44,126 nucleotides of DNA from JBOGVA01 sp050692195 (GTDB lineage Bacteria > Actinomycetota > UBA4738). The translations under genes were made by a program, and so were the position numbers. The stretch is from assembly GCA_050692195.1 (NCBI GenBank), contig JBOGVA010000015.1:1-44126 (forward strand). The letters are read 5' to 3'. The notes under the pieces were generated by a model. The model worked only from the letters and a program-made list of their open reading frames with translations. It ran no database searches and had not been told where the DNA came from. Of this stretch, positions 1 through 7,824 are shown in pieces. The stretch's first letter is position 1. The number at the start of each line of letters is the position of its first letter.

Positions 1-132
1 CCTGGAGGAGTCGTTCGAGAAGGTCGAGGTCGACGTGGTTGGATCGACCGCGAACTTCACCGCCACGAGACCACGCTCGACGTAACCCTCCAATAGAGTT
101 GCGCCGTGCTGCTGGACGCGGACACCCGGCAT
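1..132 (-). CDS. Partial hypothetical gene running off the left edge
   Basis: A minus-strand frame stays open from the window edge to a stop at 259-261, and its codons are biased to G/C in third position (runs of GTC, CGC, CAG, GAG, GTG, AAG), as in a real gene. The first ATG is at 132. Coding-like codons continue upstream of it to about 190, so the true start may be further out. The visible part reads MPGVRVQQHGATLLEG and then a valine-rich stretch. I do not recognise a family and the C-terminus is outside the window. It lies downstream of another decayed minus-strand frame, so it may itself be a remnant. Confidence 0.35.
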   Translation of the reverse strand, partial: MPGVRVQQHGATLLEGYVERGLVAVKFAVDPTTSTSTFSNDSSR

Positions 133-362
133 GACCCCCTTTGACCTCGGCACGAACGTCGAGACGCTCGCGGAGCAGATAAGGCGGTGGCACTCGCCGT
201 CCGGAAGAGCCCCAGGGCGCCGGGGAGAGATTGGGGAGCCATCGCGGAGGGCCGGCGTTCAGGATGACGTCATGAGCGGAGGCTGCCTGATTCGGCGTCT
301 TCCCCAGCGCACAGCGATGCAGGCTGTTGTGGCCGAGATTAGGGTCCGGGACCGCACGCACA

Positions 363-760
363 TCAAGCCGGTCTTCCGGGTACCAATTTTTCGACCACCG
401 TATAGATCGGTGCCCCCGGGGCGAACCGAATGAAGGGGGAGACGCTGCGGCCGGTGCATTCGTCGAGGTCAGGGCAACGTACTCGGTCCCCGGGCCGAGG
501 CGGAAGAACAATTGATGCTCCCCGATGCGCAGGAGGGGTTTGTCCTGGGTGGGGGAGACCACACAGATCTGGGCAGGCCGATCCAATAGGCCATCACGTT
601 GTTCGAATTCCGAACCGCGGAGGCGGACCGATGGGCGTACGAACCTGAACAATAGGGCAGCAGCATCTGGGTGGCTCCGCGTTCGTGGGGTCGTGTCCGG
701 TGAACCTAGACCCCAAGCAGGCTTCCGACGGTGGTTTTCGACCTTCACGAGACTCCGTAT
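363..760 (-). pseudogene. Decayed unknown gene with a probable frameshift
   Basis: From about 760 down to 485 one minus frame reads like protein, with strong G/C third-position bias around 500-570 (PLLRIGEHQLFFRLGPGTEY). At about 475-490 the coding character moves to another frame, which reads DLDECTGRSVSPFIRFAPG and ends at a TGA at 363-365. No convincing start codon or ribosome binding site was found, so the upper limit is approximate. The product is not recognised. A frameshifted remnant fits best; a sequencing indel in a live gene is possible. Confidence 0.3.
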
Positions 761-927
761 CGGCGGCCCTACCGGACGTCCACAGAACAGATCGACGGCA
801 GCTTCCACTGGAACGGTTTCGACCATCTGGTTGAGGCACGCTGGCGGCGAACTCCTCCAACGAAGGCAGGGCTGGCTTCGTTCAAAACCTCTCCGTCTCA
901 GGCCTCGCTCGGCTCGAGTGCGAGCGG

Positions 928-1590
928 CTACGCGGTGCCGGGCTGACGAACCATCTCCGGCTCCCGCCGGCCCCACATCGTCGCGGCGATCGGCCACAGC
1001 GCCACGAGGGCCGCTGCGCCGTGGACGTAGAACTGCACCACGCCGAGAGGCACGAACCTCGCGATCGCCAGGACGATGAGCGAGGTCACCACCACCCAGG
1101 CCGTCCCCCTGCTCATCACGCCGCTCGCCAGGATGGCGCGGGCGAAGCCGATGGCCCCGACGGCGAAGAACACCCCACCGCTCACCAGCAGAGGGATGAA
1201 GTAGGGGAACAGGGCCTCCTGGGTCGCAGCGACGTCGCCCCCAGTCTCGGCGGCGGCGTAGGGGGCGAACTCCAACCCCGGGAGGATCGCGAAGATGGCG
1301 CTGCCGAGCACGGCGAAGGGCAGCGCCCATCCGCTCCAACGGTGCTCTCCCGCGTCGCGCAGGTAGCTCCGGATCGGGACGAACGCGGTGGCGAGGAGCG
1401 TGGCTCCCACGGCGAACACGAAGTGTGCGACGGCCCAGCGGGTCGGCTGGGCGACCACGGCATCTGCGATCGCCTCCGCATCCGGCACGAAGGGGAGGAA
1501 CGGATGCATGACGAGCCCTGCTGCCGCCACCAATGGAGCCACGGCGACGAGCGCCGCTCCCCATCGCGCGCTGCTCTCGGTCTGGGTCAT
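928..1590 (-). CDS. Multi-pass membrane protein of unknown function
   Basis: A 220-residue protein made almost entirely of hydrophobic segments, about six predicted membrane helices starting near residues 10, 48, 88, 125, 160 and 185. The ends and short loops are hydrophilic. The ATG at 1590 is preceded by AAGGAGTGACACC, a good ribosome binding site; an in-frame extension further upstream lacks one. The pattern resembles small actinobacterial integral membrane proteins such as the DUF4386 type encoded further on, but I see no diagnostic motif. It stands alone, with gene fragments on both sides. Confidence 0.65.
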   Translation of the reverse strand: MTQTESSARWGAALVAVAPLVAAAGLVMHPFLPFVPDAEAIADAVVAQPTRWAVAHFVFAVGATLLATAFVPIRSYLRDAGEHRWSGWALPFAVLGSAIFAILPGLEFAPYAAAETGGDVAATQEALFPYFIPLLVSGGVFFAVGAIGFARAILASGVMSRGTAWVVVTSLIVLAIARFVPLGVVQFYVHGAAALVALWPIAATMWGRREPEMVRQPGTA

Positions 1591-2007
1591 GGTGTCACTC
1601 CTTTCTCCCGACCGGTTTCCAGCGAGCACGTTGCTTCTTCCACCGTAGCACCGTAGGGAGCGCGGGGAATCGGGAGTTCTCCCCATGCGAGAGCCCAGCG
1701 GGAGTCCCCATGGCGCACCGCGCCAATCTCGGGCAGGTCACGCGCATGCACGTGGCTGATCCGACGCTGGAACTTCCCGGGTGGAACAGACTGTCCGAAG
1801 AGTTCCTCGATCACCTTTTCGATTTCCGACCTTTGGCTTCGGACCACGCTCATGGCTTAGAGGACTCCGAACCCCTTGCGCCTTGGCAGCAACCCGATGG
1901 GGCCACGGCTTGTTCGTCAGAGCTGCAAGGGGATCGAAAGCTCTCCTCGCTCGCCCCGGCCATCGACCTCCCCGGGCGGGTGCCACCAGATCTCGACGAG
2001 GTCACCG
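1591..2007. other. Intergenic stretch with gene debris
   Basis: No intact gene. On the minus strand two short frames look protein-like: 1921-2000, reading DGDLVEIWWHPPGEVDG and stopping soon after, and about 1690-1853, reading SEIEKVIEELFGQSV and onward. Neither has a recognisable domain or a ribosome binding site. I take them as fragments of lost genes. Confidence 0.4.
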
Positions 2008-2110
2008 TCAGGCGTTCAGTTCTTCGATGAAGGACCTGAGATCAGACGCAAAACGCTCGGGCTCCTCCCAGTGGAGGAAGTGTCCGGCCCCACCATAGAC
2101 GTGGAGTCGA
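2008..2110 (-). pseudogene. C-terminal fragment of an alpha/beta hydrolase
   Basis: The last 33 or so residues of an alpha/beta hydrolase are readable: HVYGGAGHFLHWEEPERFA followed by SDLRSFIEELNA and a TGA at 2008-2010. The GAGH segment carries the catalytic histidine that ends this fold, and the closing helix is typical of the family. A stop lies in frame shortly upstream, near 2124, and the nucleophile serine and acid regions are missing from every frame up to 2290. The rest of the gene has therefore been lost or shifted out of frame. Confidence 0.55.
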
Positions 2111-2289
2111 GGGGTACTGCCACATCATCGAGGACTACGCGCATCGCTCCACCGCCTCCAGAGGTTAGGGGGGCCTCCTCGCTGATCCTCCATAGAAGGT
2201 TGAGAAAACAGGTGCCTTGAGGGCAGGCTGGCTCACGATGGCCCTCGTGCGGCCCGCTCGGGAGCCGTACGATCCTCGGAAGGACCGCT

Positions 2290-2997
2290 TTACGCGGACA
2301 CCGACGAATCGGCGGTCGGCGTGCGCGAAGGAGCGACTCTGGCGGGACGCACACCGATGATGAGCAGGTAGGCGATCATCCAGAACTCGCCCACAGTTGC
2401 AGGGACTGTGAGTCCTCCCGCCAAGACGTCGGCATCCGGGATGAGGTGACTGGTGTAGGCGCTGAGGATGTATCCCAAGCCCCCGGCGATGAGGATCCAC
2501 CCGAGGGGACGCGGCATGAAACCGGAGCGCAGTACGAGCCATCCCATGGGAATGAGCCACAGTCCGAAGAAGAGACCGCCGAGGCCCCATGCAGCGGTGT
2601 TGAGGTCGTACAGCAGGAGCGCGGTGGCGGCCGCGCTCGGGGCAACACCGTCGAGCGCCACCTCCAGCGCAGTGGCAGAGAAAGCTGTGGCGACGAGGAC
2701 CGCAGCCGCGTTCATGAACCCGAAGGCCGCCAATGAGCCGGCGGCGAACGTGTCCACGTCCCGGAACAACTTGAAGAAGTACAAGGCGGCCAGGGACTGA
2801 GTGAGAACGACGGTGAGGTCGGCCGCGATGCCTAGACGCGCCAGGCCCTCGCGCTCGATGAGGTTCATGGCGGTGGCGGCGGCGTCGCCCGGCTCGAATA
2901 GCTGCGAACGGATCAGCAGGAACCCGAGGACACCGGAGATGGCGAGCCCAAGATAGGGGATACCTGCCAGGCGGGCTGTCTTTTTCGTGGTGGTCAT
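2290..2997 (-). CDS. DUF4386-type membrane protein
   Basis: A 235-residue integral membrane protein with six to seven hydrophobic helices. It begins MTTTKKTARLAGI and has the DUF4386 pattern: an early helix, a conserved central stretch with YFFKLFRDVD, and later helices with GLWLIPMGWLVLRSG and GYILSAYTSHLIPD. The biochemical role of the family is unknown. The ATG at 2997 has AAAGGAGAGACC in front of it. That binding site lies within the tail of an open frame encoding a dehydrogenase fragment (3001-3201) and the two frames are continuous, so the gene appears to have been joined to the remains of another gene. Confidence 0.75.
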   Translation of the reverse strand: MTTTKKTARLAGIPYLGLAISGVLGFLLIRSQLFEPGDAAATAMNLIEREGLARLGIAADLTVVLTQSLAALYFFKLFRDVDTFAAGSLAAFGFMNAAAVLVATAFSATALEVALDGVAPSAAATALLLYDLNTAAWGLGGLFFGLWLIPMGWLVLRSGFMPRPLGWILIAGGLGYILSAYTSHLIPDADVLAGGLTVPATVGEFWMIAYLLIIGVRPARVAPSRTPTADSSVSA

Positions 2998-3000
2998 GGT

Positions 3001-3201
3001 CTCTCCTTTGAAGTCGTCGTTGGTGTAGTCGATGACGTGGTCGGCCCTGATCGAGCAGACTAGGTCAACGTTCTTCGTGCTGCACACCCCGGTCACTTCC
3101 GCCCCGAACGCCCTAGCGAGCTGCACGGCGCACGTACCCACGCCACTCGACGCTCCATTGATCAGGACCTTCCGCCCCGCTGAGTCATCCCGTGATCGCA
3201 A
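3001..3201 (-). pseudogene. Internal fragment of an MDR-type quinone oxidoreductase
   Basis: About 56 residues match the nucleotide-binding part of medium-chain zinc-alcohol-dehydrogenase-like quinone oxidoreductases. They contain GRKVLINGASSGVGTCAVQL (the GxGxxG-type dinucleotide motif), FGAEVTGVCSTKNVDL and ADHVIDYTNDDF, in the family order. The N-terminal catalytic domain and everything after the DYT motif are missing. The reading frame runs on into the downstream DUF4386 gene without a stop. This is a remnant, not a functional enzyme. Confidence 0.7.
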
Positions 3202-3652
3202 AGCCCGCTACGGTCGGGTCCGCTTACCGAAGCGCGGTAGGAGGATCCCGGGGGGAATCGAGCAGGAAAGCGGGCTCGAAGAACTGCCGGTGGATGGCCA
3301 CGTATGGAACGGGGCCGGCGGTGGAATTAGGGCGTTTCGCTCCGAAGCTCGCGGCTACTTCCATGCTCCGGCCTCCCTGCTCCATCTGGATTCTTGGCAG
3401 AGCAGGAAGATCAAGAATAGCCGTGCGCCTCTCGTAGCCCGCTGGCAAAGGTGGCGCTTCCTTTTTGCTTGCTCGGCTGGCGGGTTTCGATCCAACCCGG
3501 GGCCGGCGGAGGCTGCGAGACCCCGGACGGGGTAGGACGGACGAGAGAGGTTGAGCTCAGCTCCGGGGGCGAGGTGCAATTCAGCCACAGATCGGGCCGC
3601 TTCAGGCAGCGGAACGGGCCCTTTATCCCGCCTTCTCTCGAGACACCCCTCC
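3202..3652. other. Intergenic, no intact gene
   Basis: About 450 bases between the dehydrogenase fragment and the epimerase stop. Short frames exist on both strands, but none has a ribosome binding site, codon bias or a recognisable domain. I looked for the missing N-terminal half of the dehydrogenase on the minus strand and did not find it. Confidence 0.4.
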
Positions 3653-4607
3653 TCAGTTGCTACCGCCCGGGGAGTGCTCCCGGAACCAGGACACGGTGGC
3701 GCGGATCCCCTCCGAGAGCGGCGTTGCTCTCCACCCGAAGGTCCGCTCGAACTTGCTGCTGTCGACGACCCACGCGCGCTCGGACTGGTAGAGCTGCTCT
3801 CGTACCGCCCGGAGCGTGGGATTGAACAGGCCCGCCACGGCGAGGCCCCACCGGGGTGCCGCCCGCAGTCGCGGCGGACCGCCGACCTCCGCGGAGACCA
3901 TTTCCACGAATCGGCGCATGGTCACCGTCTCGTCGTTCGGGACGTGCCACACACCGCCGAGCGCCTCCTGCCCCTCCCCCAGAGCTACCAATGCCCGGGC
4001 GAAGTCGTCGATGTAGGTGACTGTGTGGGGGGCATCGGGGTCGCCCAGTACCTGGGCGGGATTTCCCGCGAGGGCCCGGGCGAAGACCCGATCGCCCACG
4101 GTGGACTTGACGGGCGTGGGGGCCGAAGAAGTCGGACCCCCTCCCAATGGCCGCCCGGACCCGGCCGGCCTGGTGCGCCGCCGTCAGGGCCTCTGAAATC
4201 AGCGCTCGCGTCCTGCCGTTGGGACCCTGAGCCCACTGGGGAAGATCCTCGGTGATCTGGCCCTCCACCGGCCCATAGGCGTACAGGTTGTCTCCGAAGT
4301 TCAACTTCGCCCCTGCCGAGGAAGCCCCCTCGATGATGGCGTCCATGAGCGGCGGATGCAGCTCAGGCCATCTGGCGTACGGCGGATTGGCGCAGTGGTA
4401 CACGACGGCGGCCCCGTCGCAGGCCCGCTTGGCCTCGGAGGCCTCCCCCACGTTGGCGGCGAAGACCTCTACCCCTCCCGGAACATCGGCCCGACCGCTT
4501 CGATTCACGACCCGCACGCGCTCTCCTCGCCCGGCGAGGTGGCGAGCCACGGCCAGGCCCAGTGGCCCTGTCCCAAGAACGACGTGGGGGCTGCTCTGCT
4601 GGTTCAT
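3653..4607 (-). pseudogene. NAD-dependent epimerase/dehydratase-like gene with one frameshift
   Basis: The encoded protein is an extended short-chain dehydrogenase of about 317 residues. The N-terminus HVVLGTGPLGLAVARHLAG is a dinucleotide-binding motif, GDNLYAYGP carries the tyrosine region, and later segments read TVTYIDDFARALVALGEG and GVWHVPNDETVTMRRFVEM. ATG at 4607 follows AAAGAGGAACGG. The frame breaks at a run of five G (4118-4122): upstream reads RGSDFFGP, downstream reads TPVKSTVGDRVFARALAG in the next frame, and removing one base joins them. It could be a real null mutation or a homopolymer error. It is the last gene of a PadR-headed operon, 28 bases after the hydrolase gene. Confidence 0.7.
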
Positions 4608-4635
4608 CCGTTCCTCTTTGGTGCGTCTCACGATG

Positions 4636-5943
4636 TCATAACCGCACCTGCTCGACGACCTCCAGGATCGCATCGACGATTAGCTGGGGTCGGTCGTACT
4701 GCACGTAATGCCCACTCCCCTCCGCCACCACATGGCGCCCCACCCTGGAGAGCGCAGCGACCCTCTCCCCGAAGCGGGGGTCGCCTCCCTCCTCAGCGGT
4801 GACCACGACGAGGGGAAGATCTCCCCACGCGCCCGGCTGGCTCACATCGGTCACGGCCCGGGCTCCCTCCACCGACGCCTCGAGCTCCTCCGCCGCTGTG
4901 TCCAGGCTGTGGGCACCGTAGACGACGGGCGCGGCGGCCAGGACCTCCGGGGGAGGCTCGGTGCCCACCATCCACGGCACCAGGGACCGGCCGAAGAGGC
5001 GGACCGCTCCTAAGCGGGCCAGGAGCGAGAAAGCTCGGTACTGGGCGATCGGGGCGAAAGGCCTTCCCACTCGGACCACGGCCCCCTCATCGGTGGGCTC
5101 CACCAACACCACCCCGGCCACCTCCTCCCGGTACCGGTCGACGAACAGCCTGGTCACGTTGGCCCCGATGGAGTGGGCCACCAGGAGGTAGGGGCCACAC
5201 TCCCCTGCCGCCTCCAGCAGGTCGTGGAGTTCGGCGGCCTCTCGTACGGGCGTGCGGGGCGAGGGCCCCGGCTCGCTCCAGCCGTACCCTGCCCTGTCGT
5301 AGGCACACGCGCGGGCGGCCGCTGCCAGTTCCCTCTGGACCAGAGACCAGGTGGGCGATGCTTCGCCCAGCCCGGCCTCAAGCACCACCGTGGGTTCTCC
5401 GGTGCCATGGCAGCGGAGGTGAAGCCGGTTATCTCCTACCGCCACTAGCCGGCCCGGCGAGGGGTACCGCTCAGGGTCACCTCTCGCGGCCAGGGCTTCG
5501 TAGACCGCCCCGGCGACGACCGTCGCCGCGACGAGGCCGGCCAGAGCTCGAAGCACCAGCCGGGGCGGATGGGGCTCGACCCTTGGAAACCCATCGGGGG
5601 CTCGAAGGTCGAACCCCAGACTCCGGTCGATGGCGATGTGCGCGCCCCAAGCCGCCGCCCCGACCAGCCAGGCGGCTCCGAGCCCAAGGGAGATGGCAGC
5701 CACCACGACCGGTCCTACGAATCGGTGCGTCGCGTTGTACGGCCGGACCGCCCACCGCCTAATCCGGCCTCTCTCCCTCGTCGCGCCGAAGATGAGCGGG
5801 AGATCCGGGGCCAGGGCGAAGGCGACCAGGTGCCAGAGGCCCGTCCTTCCCCGCACCACCTCCGATATGACGAAGGCGGCGAGGCCAACCCCGAGCGCTC
5901 CGTAGGCCGCCCGGCGCAGGGGGCGACCCGTCCTCCGATTCAC
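4636..5943 (-). CDS. DUF4260 membrane domain fused to an alpha/beta hydrolase
   Basis: A 435-residue two-part protein. Residues about 8-115 match the DUF4260 pattern: helices, then ALAPDLPLIFG, PYNATHRFVGP and AAWGAHIAIDRSLGFDLRAP. After another helix, residues 160-435 form an alpha/beta hydrolase with a GLGEASPTWSLVQRELA oxyanion region, AYDRAGYGWSEPG, the nucleophile elbow VAHSIGANVTRLF (serine in HSIG), and a final GSGHYVQYDRPQLI with the catalytic histidine. The GTG start at 5943 overlaps the preceding gene's TGA as GTGA, suggesting coupled translation. The two domains are usually separate proteins. Hydrolase substrate is unknown; the layout predicts a membrane-anchored catalytic domain. 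Confidence 0.75.
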   Translation of the reverse strand: MNRRTGRPLRRAAYGALGVGLAAFVISEVVRGRTGLWHLVAFALAPDLPLIFGATRERGRIRRWAVRPYNATHRFVGPVVVAAISLGLGAAWLVGAAAWGAHIAIDRSLGFDLRAPDGFPRVEPHPPRLVLRALAGLVAATVVAGAVYEALAARGDPERYPSPGRLVAVGDNRLHLRCHGTGEPTVVLEAGLGEASPTWSLVQRELAAAARACAYDRAGYGWSEPGPSPRTPVREAAELHDLLEAAGECGPYLLVAHSIGANVTRLFVDRYREEVAGVVLVEPTDEGAVVRVGRPFAPIAQYRAFSLLARLGAVRLFGRSLVPWMVGTEPPPEVLAAAPVVYGAHSLDTAAEELEASVEGARAVTDVSQPGAWGDLPLVVVTAEEGGDPRFGERVAALSRVGRHVVAEGSGHYVQYDRPQLIVDAILEVVEQVRL

Positions 5944-6400
5944 GCTCCGCCGCTCGGGCTGCGAGAGTGAGTCCCTCCCCCGCGGGCGATCTTGAGGCAC
6001 AGGACTGCCAGGATCAGCGCCAACGGTCCCCAGAAGAAGCGCTCCCAGCTGCTCGGTGAGGCGAAGTTCATCAGTGCACCGAGAGGGAGCAGGCCGACCA
6101 GGATCCACGTTCCCCATCGGGCGATCGCGGAGCGCAGCGGCGAGATCCTGAACCCGACCCGTCGCAGGACGACCACTGCGGCAAGGACCCACACTGCGAC
6201 AGCGAACGCACTTGCGATGCGAAGGCCCGCCGGGAGCTGATCGTAGGTCCCGCCCCAGGCGGCACGGCCGAGGGGGCCCCCATCGCCAATGCGGCCTGGA
6301 AGACCGCGATGGCGAGAAAGCCGGTCGCGGCCGCCACAGCCGCCCGTCCGTGGGGCGGTCGCTCGGTTCGCACGGCGTGTTCGGCGCCCAAAGGGTTCAT
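5940..6400 (-). pseudogene. Small membrane protein gene with one frameshift
   Basis: The intended product is a membrane protein of about 153 residues with four helices. It starts MNPLGAEHAVRTERPPHGRA with a helix at AAVAAATGFLAIAVFQAAL. The frame then shifts at the G5C5 run at 6272-6281, and the remainder (GRAAWGGTYDQLPAGLRIAS, then three more helices) is in the next frame, ending at TGA 5940. ATG at 6400 has AAGGAGACAACG upstream. PadR regulators often precede small membrane or transporter genes, and this one is 17 bases after padR. Adding one base at the run restores the frame, so a homopolymer error is as likely as a true mutation. Confidence 0.6.
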
Positions 6401-6417
6401 CGTTGTCTCCTTCCTTC

Positions 6418-6987
6418 TCATTTGCGATCACTCCCCTGGTGGTGCGGTGGATCGATCTGGTCGAGGTCGGCGAGGGACTCGTCCGCCCAGGCGATGGCCG
6501 CTCGGGCCGAGTGCTCTCCGGCCAAGACCGTGAGGAGCCAATAGGGCCGGTCCTCGGCATAGTCCTGTTCCTCCAGGAGCTCCTTTCGGATGGCCTCGTA
6601 CTCGGCGAGGCGACGCTGGGCATCAGCCTTGGCTTCGACGACAAGTGACCGGCAGGCTTCCGGCCCGAGCTGCCGCCCGAAGAACAGCCGAAGCATCAGC
6701 CCGTTGCGGGGCGGCTGGGGCTGGATGGGCTGCGCGAGGAGTTCCTTCAGGCGGGCTCTCCCCGAGGCGGTGATCGAAAACGTCGACCAGCGGGTGCGGG
6801 TCGAGCCCCGCCGCTCCACGTACCCCTGCCGCTCGAGCTCTCCGAGGGTGGGGTAGATCTGGCCGAAGCTCTCGCTCCAGAAGTGCCCCAGCACGTCCCT
6901 GATCGCCTCGCGGACTGCATAGCCGGTCATGGGCATGACGCTCAGGGCCCCGAGTACCGCGGTCTCCGTCTGATTCCTTCGTCCCAT
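6418..6987 (-). CDS. PadR family transcriptional regulator
   Basis: A 189-residue regulator with an N-terminal PadR winged helix (TETAVLGALSVMPMTGYAV, then FGQIYPTLGELERQGYVERR) and a C-terminal helical Vir_act_alpha_C-type dimerisation part with many acidic and arginine residues (about 95-180). Such proteins repress nearby membrane or efflux genes and are often induced by small aromatic or hydrophobic compounds; the ligand here is unknown. It heads an operon with a small membrane protein, a DUF4260-hydrolase fusion and an epimerase. A palindrome, AGATATATCT, overlaps its own -10 region, which suggests autoregulation. Confidence 0.88.
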   Translation of the reverse strand: MGRRNQTETAVLGALSVMPMTGYAVREAIRDVLGHFWSESFGQIYPTLGELERQGYVERRGSTRTRWSTFSITASGRARLKELLAQPIQPQPPRNGLMLRLFFGRQLGPEACRSLVVEAKADAQRRLAEYEAIRKELLEEQDYAEDRPYWLLTVLAGEHSARAAIAWADESLADLDQIDPPHHQGSDRK

Positions 6988-6998
6988 CGTGTCTCTGG

Positions 6999-7033
6999 AA
7001 GATATATCTAACAGATAGCTCCAAGGATGCCAA
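6999..7033 (-). promoter_or_regulatory. padR promoter with overlapping palindromic operator
   Basis: On the minus strand a TTGGCA (7028-7033) and a TTAGAT (7006-7011) are 16 bases apart. The perfect palindrome AGATATATCT (7000-7009) covers the -10 element, with a partial repeat TATCT at 7013-7017. The A/T-rich dyad stands out in a GC-rich region and is a plausible PadR operator. Confidence 0.5.
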
Positions 7034-7180
7034 GCCGACCTTTCTCGAGGGGAGCCAGCTAGGTTCGGGCGTTCACAGGGTTCTCACGAAGAGTCATCCG
7101 CGCATCTGAGGCCCACGAGTCCTTGCCCCTTTGGCGCAGCGAGCCCTGACCCACGGCGGACCGACTGTACGCTCCCGGTC

Positions 7181-7213
7181 ATGGGCAAGCCATGGGCAAG
7201 TCATGGGCAAGTC
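7181..7213 (+). repeat. Three 11-bp tandem repeats
   Basis: The unit ATGGGCAAGTC (first copy ATGGGCAAGCC) occurs three times head to tail, 60 bases from the 3' end of tRNA-Gly. The rest of 7034-7272 holds no gene. Confidence 0.8.
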
Positions 7214-7272
7214 AGGAACGAAAGAGGTGGGCGGGCGGTGGGAAGCTGCAGGTCAGGACACGATTTCGCTTG

Positions 7273-7345
<73 letters not shown>

Positions 7346-7382
7346 GCGAAGGCGATTCTATCAGCGGGCATTCGGGCGGGCG

Positions 7383-7814
7383 CTAGGCGCCGGTCGAGCC
7401 GAAGCCCCCCTTTCCTCGCTCGGACGGCGGAAGCTCCTCCACCCACGTGGGCTCCACGGCGGCGAGCGGAACGACCACCAGTTGGGCGATCCGGTCGCCC
7501 CGGGCGATCTTCACGGGAGCTTCTCGGTCCAGGTTCACCACCGCGCACGTCAGCTCTCCGCGGTAGCCCGGGTCGATCAGCCCAGGGGCGTTGGCCAGGG
7601 TCAAGCCGTGACGCGAGGCAAGCCCAGACCGAGGAAGGACCAGTCCGGCATGGCCCTCAGGGATGGCCACGGCAAGGCCGGTCGGAACCAGAGCCCGCTC
7701 CCCCGGACCGACCACCAGGTCCACGTTCGACCTGAGGTCCAGACCGGCGTCGCCCGGCCGCGCGTACTCGGGGAGAGGGACGGTCGCGTCGAGCTTCAGG
7801 AACTGTAGCCTCAC
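7383..7814 (-). CDS. dut: Deoxyuridine 5'-triphosphate nucleotidohydrolase
   Basis: Trimeric dUTPase of 143 residues that hydrolyses dUTP to dUMP and pyrophosphate, keeping uracil out of DNA and feeding dTMP synthesis. All five family motifs are present in order: DAGLDL (22-27), PRSGLASRHGLT, GLIDPGYRGEL with its catalytic-base aspartate and the uracil-contacting tyrosine, DRIAQLVV, and the C-terminal nucleotide-capping RGKGGFGSTG. A GTG at 7814 gives the usual length; it is 10 bases after the nrdJ stop, so the two are likely co-transcribed. The ribosome binding site is weak, in keeping with translation coupled to nrdJ. Confidence 0.95.
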   Translation of the reverse strand: MRLQFLKLDATVPLPEYARPGDAGLDLRSNVDLVVGPGERALVPTGLAVAIPEGHAGLVLPRSGLASRHGLTLANAPGLIDPGYRGELTCAVVNLDREAPVKIARGDRIAQLVVVPLAAVEPTWVEELPPSERGKGGFGSTGA

Positions 7815-7824
7815 GGTCGAGGCT

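Noticed and set aside
3470..3520. A T-arm-like GGTTTCGATCCAACC suggesting a tRNA remnant
   Set aside because: No anticodon or acceptor stem could be folded around it.
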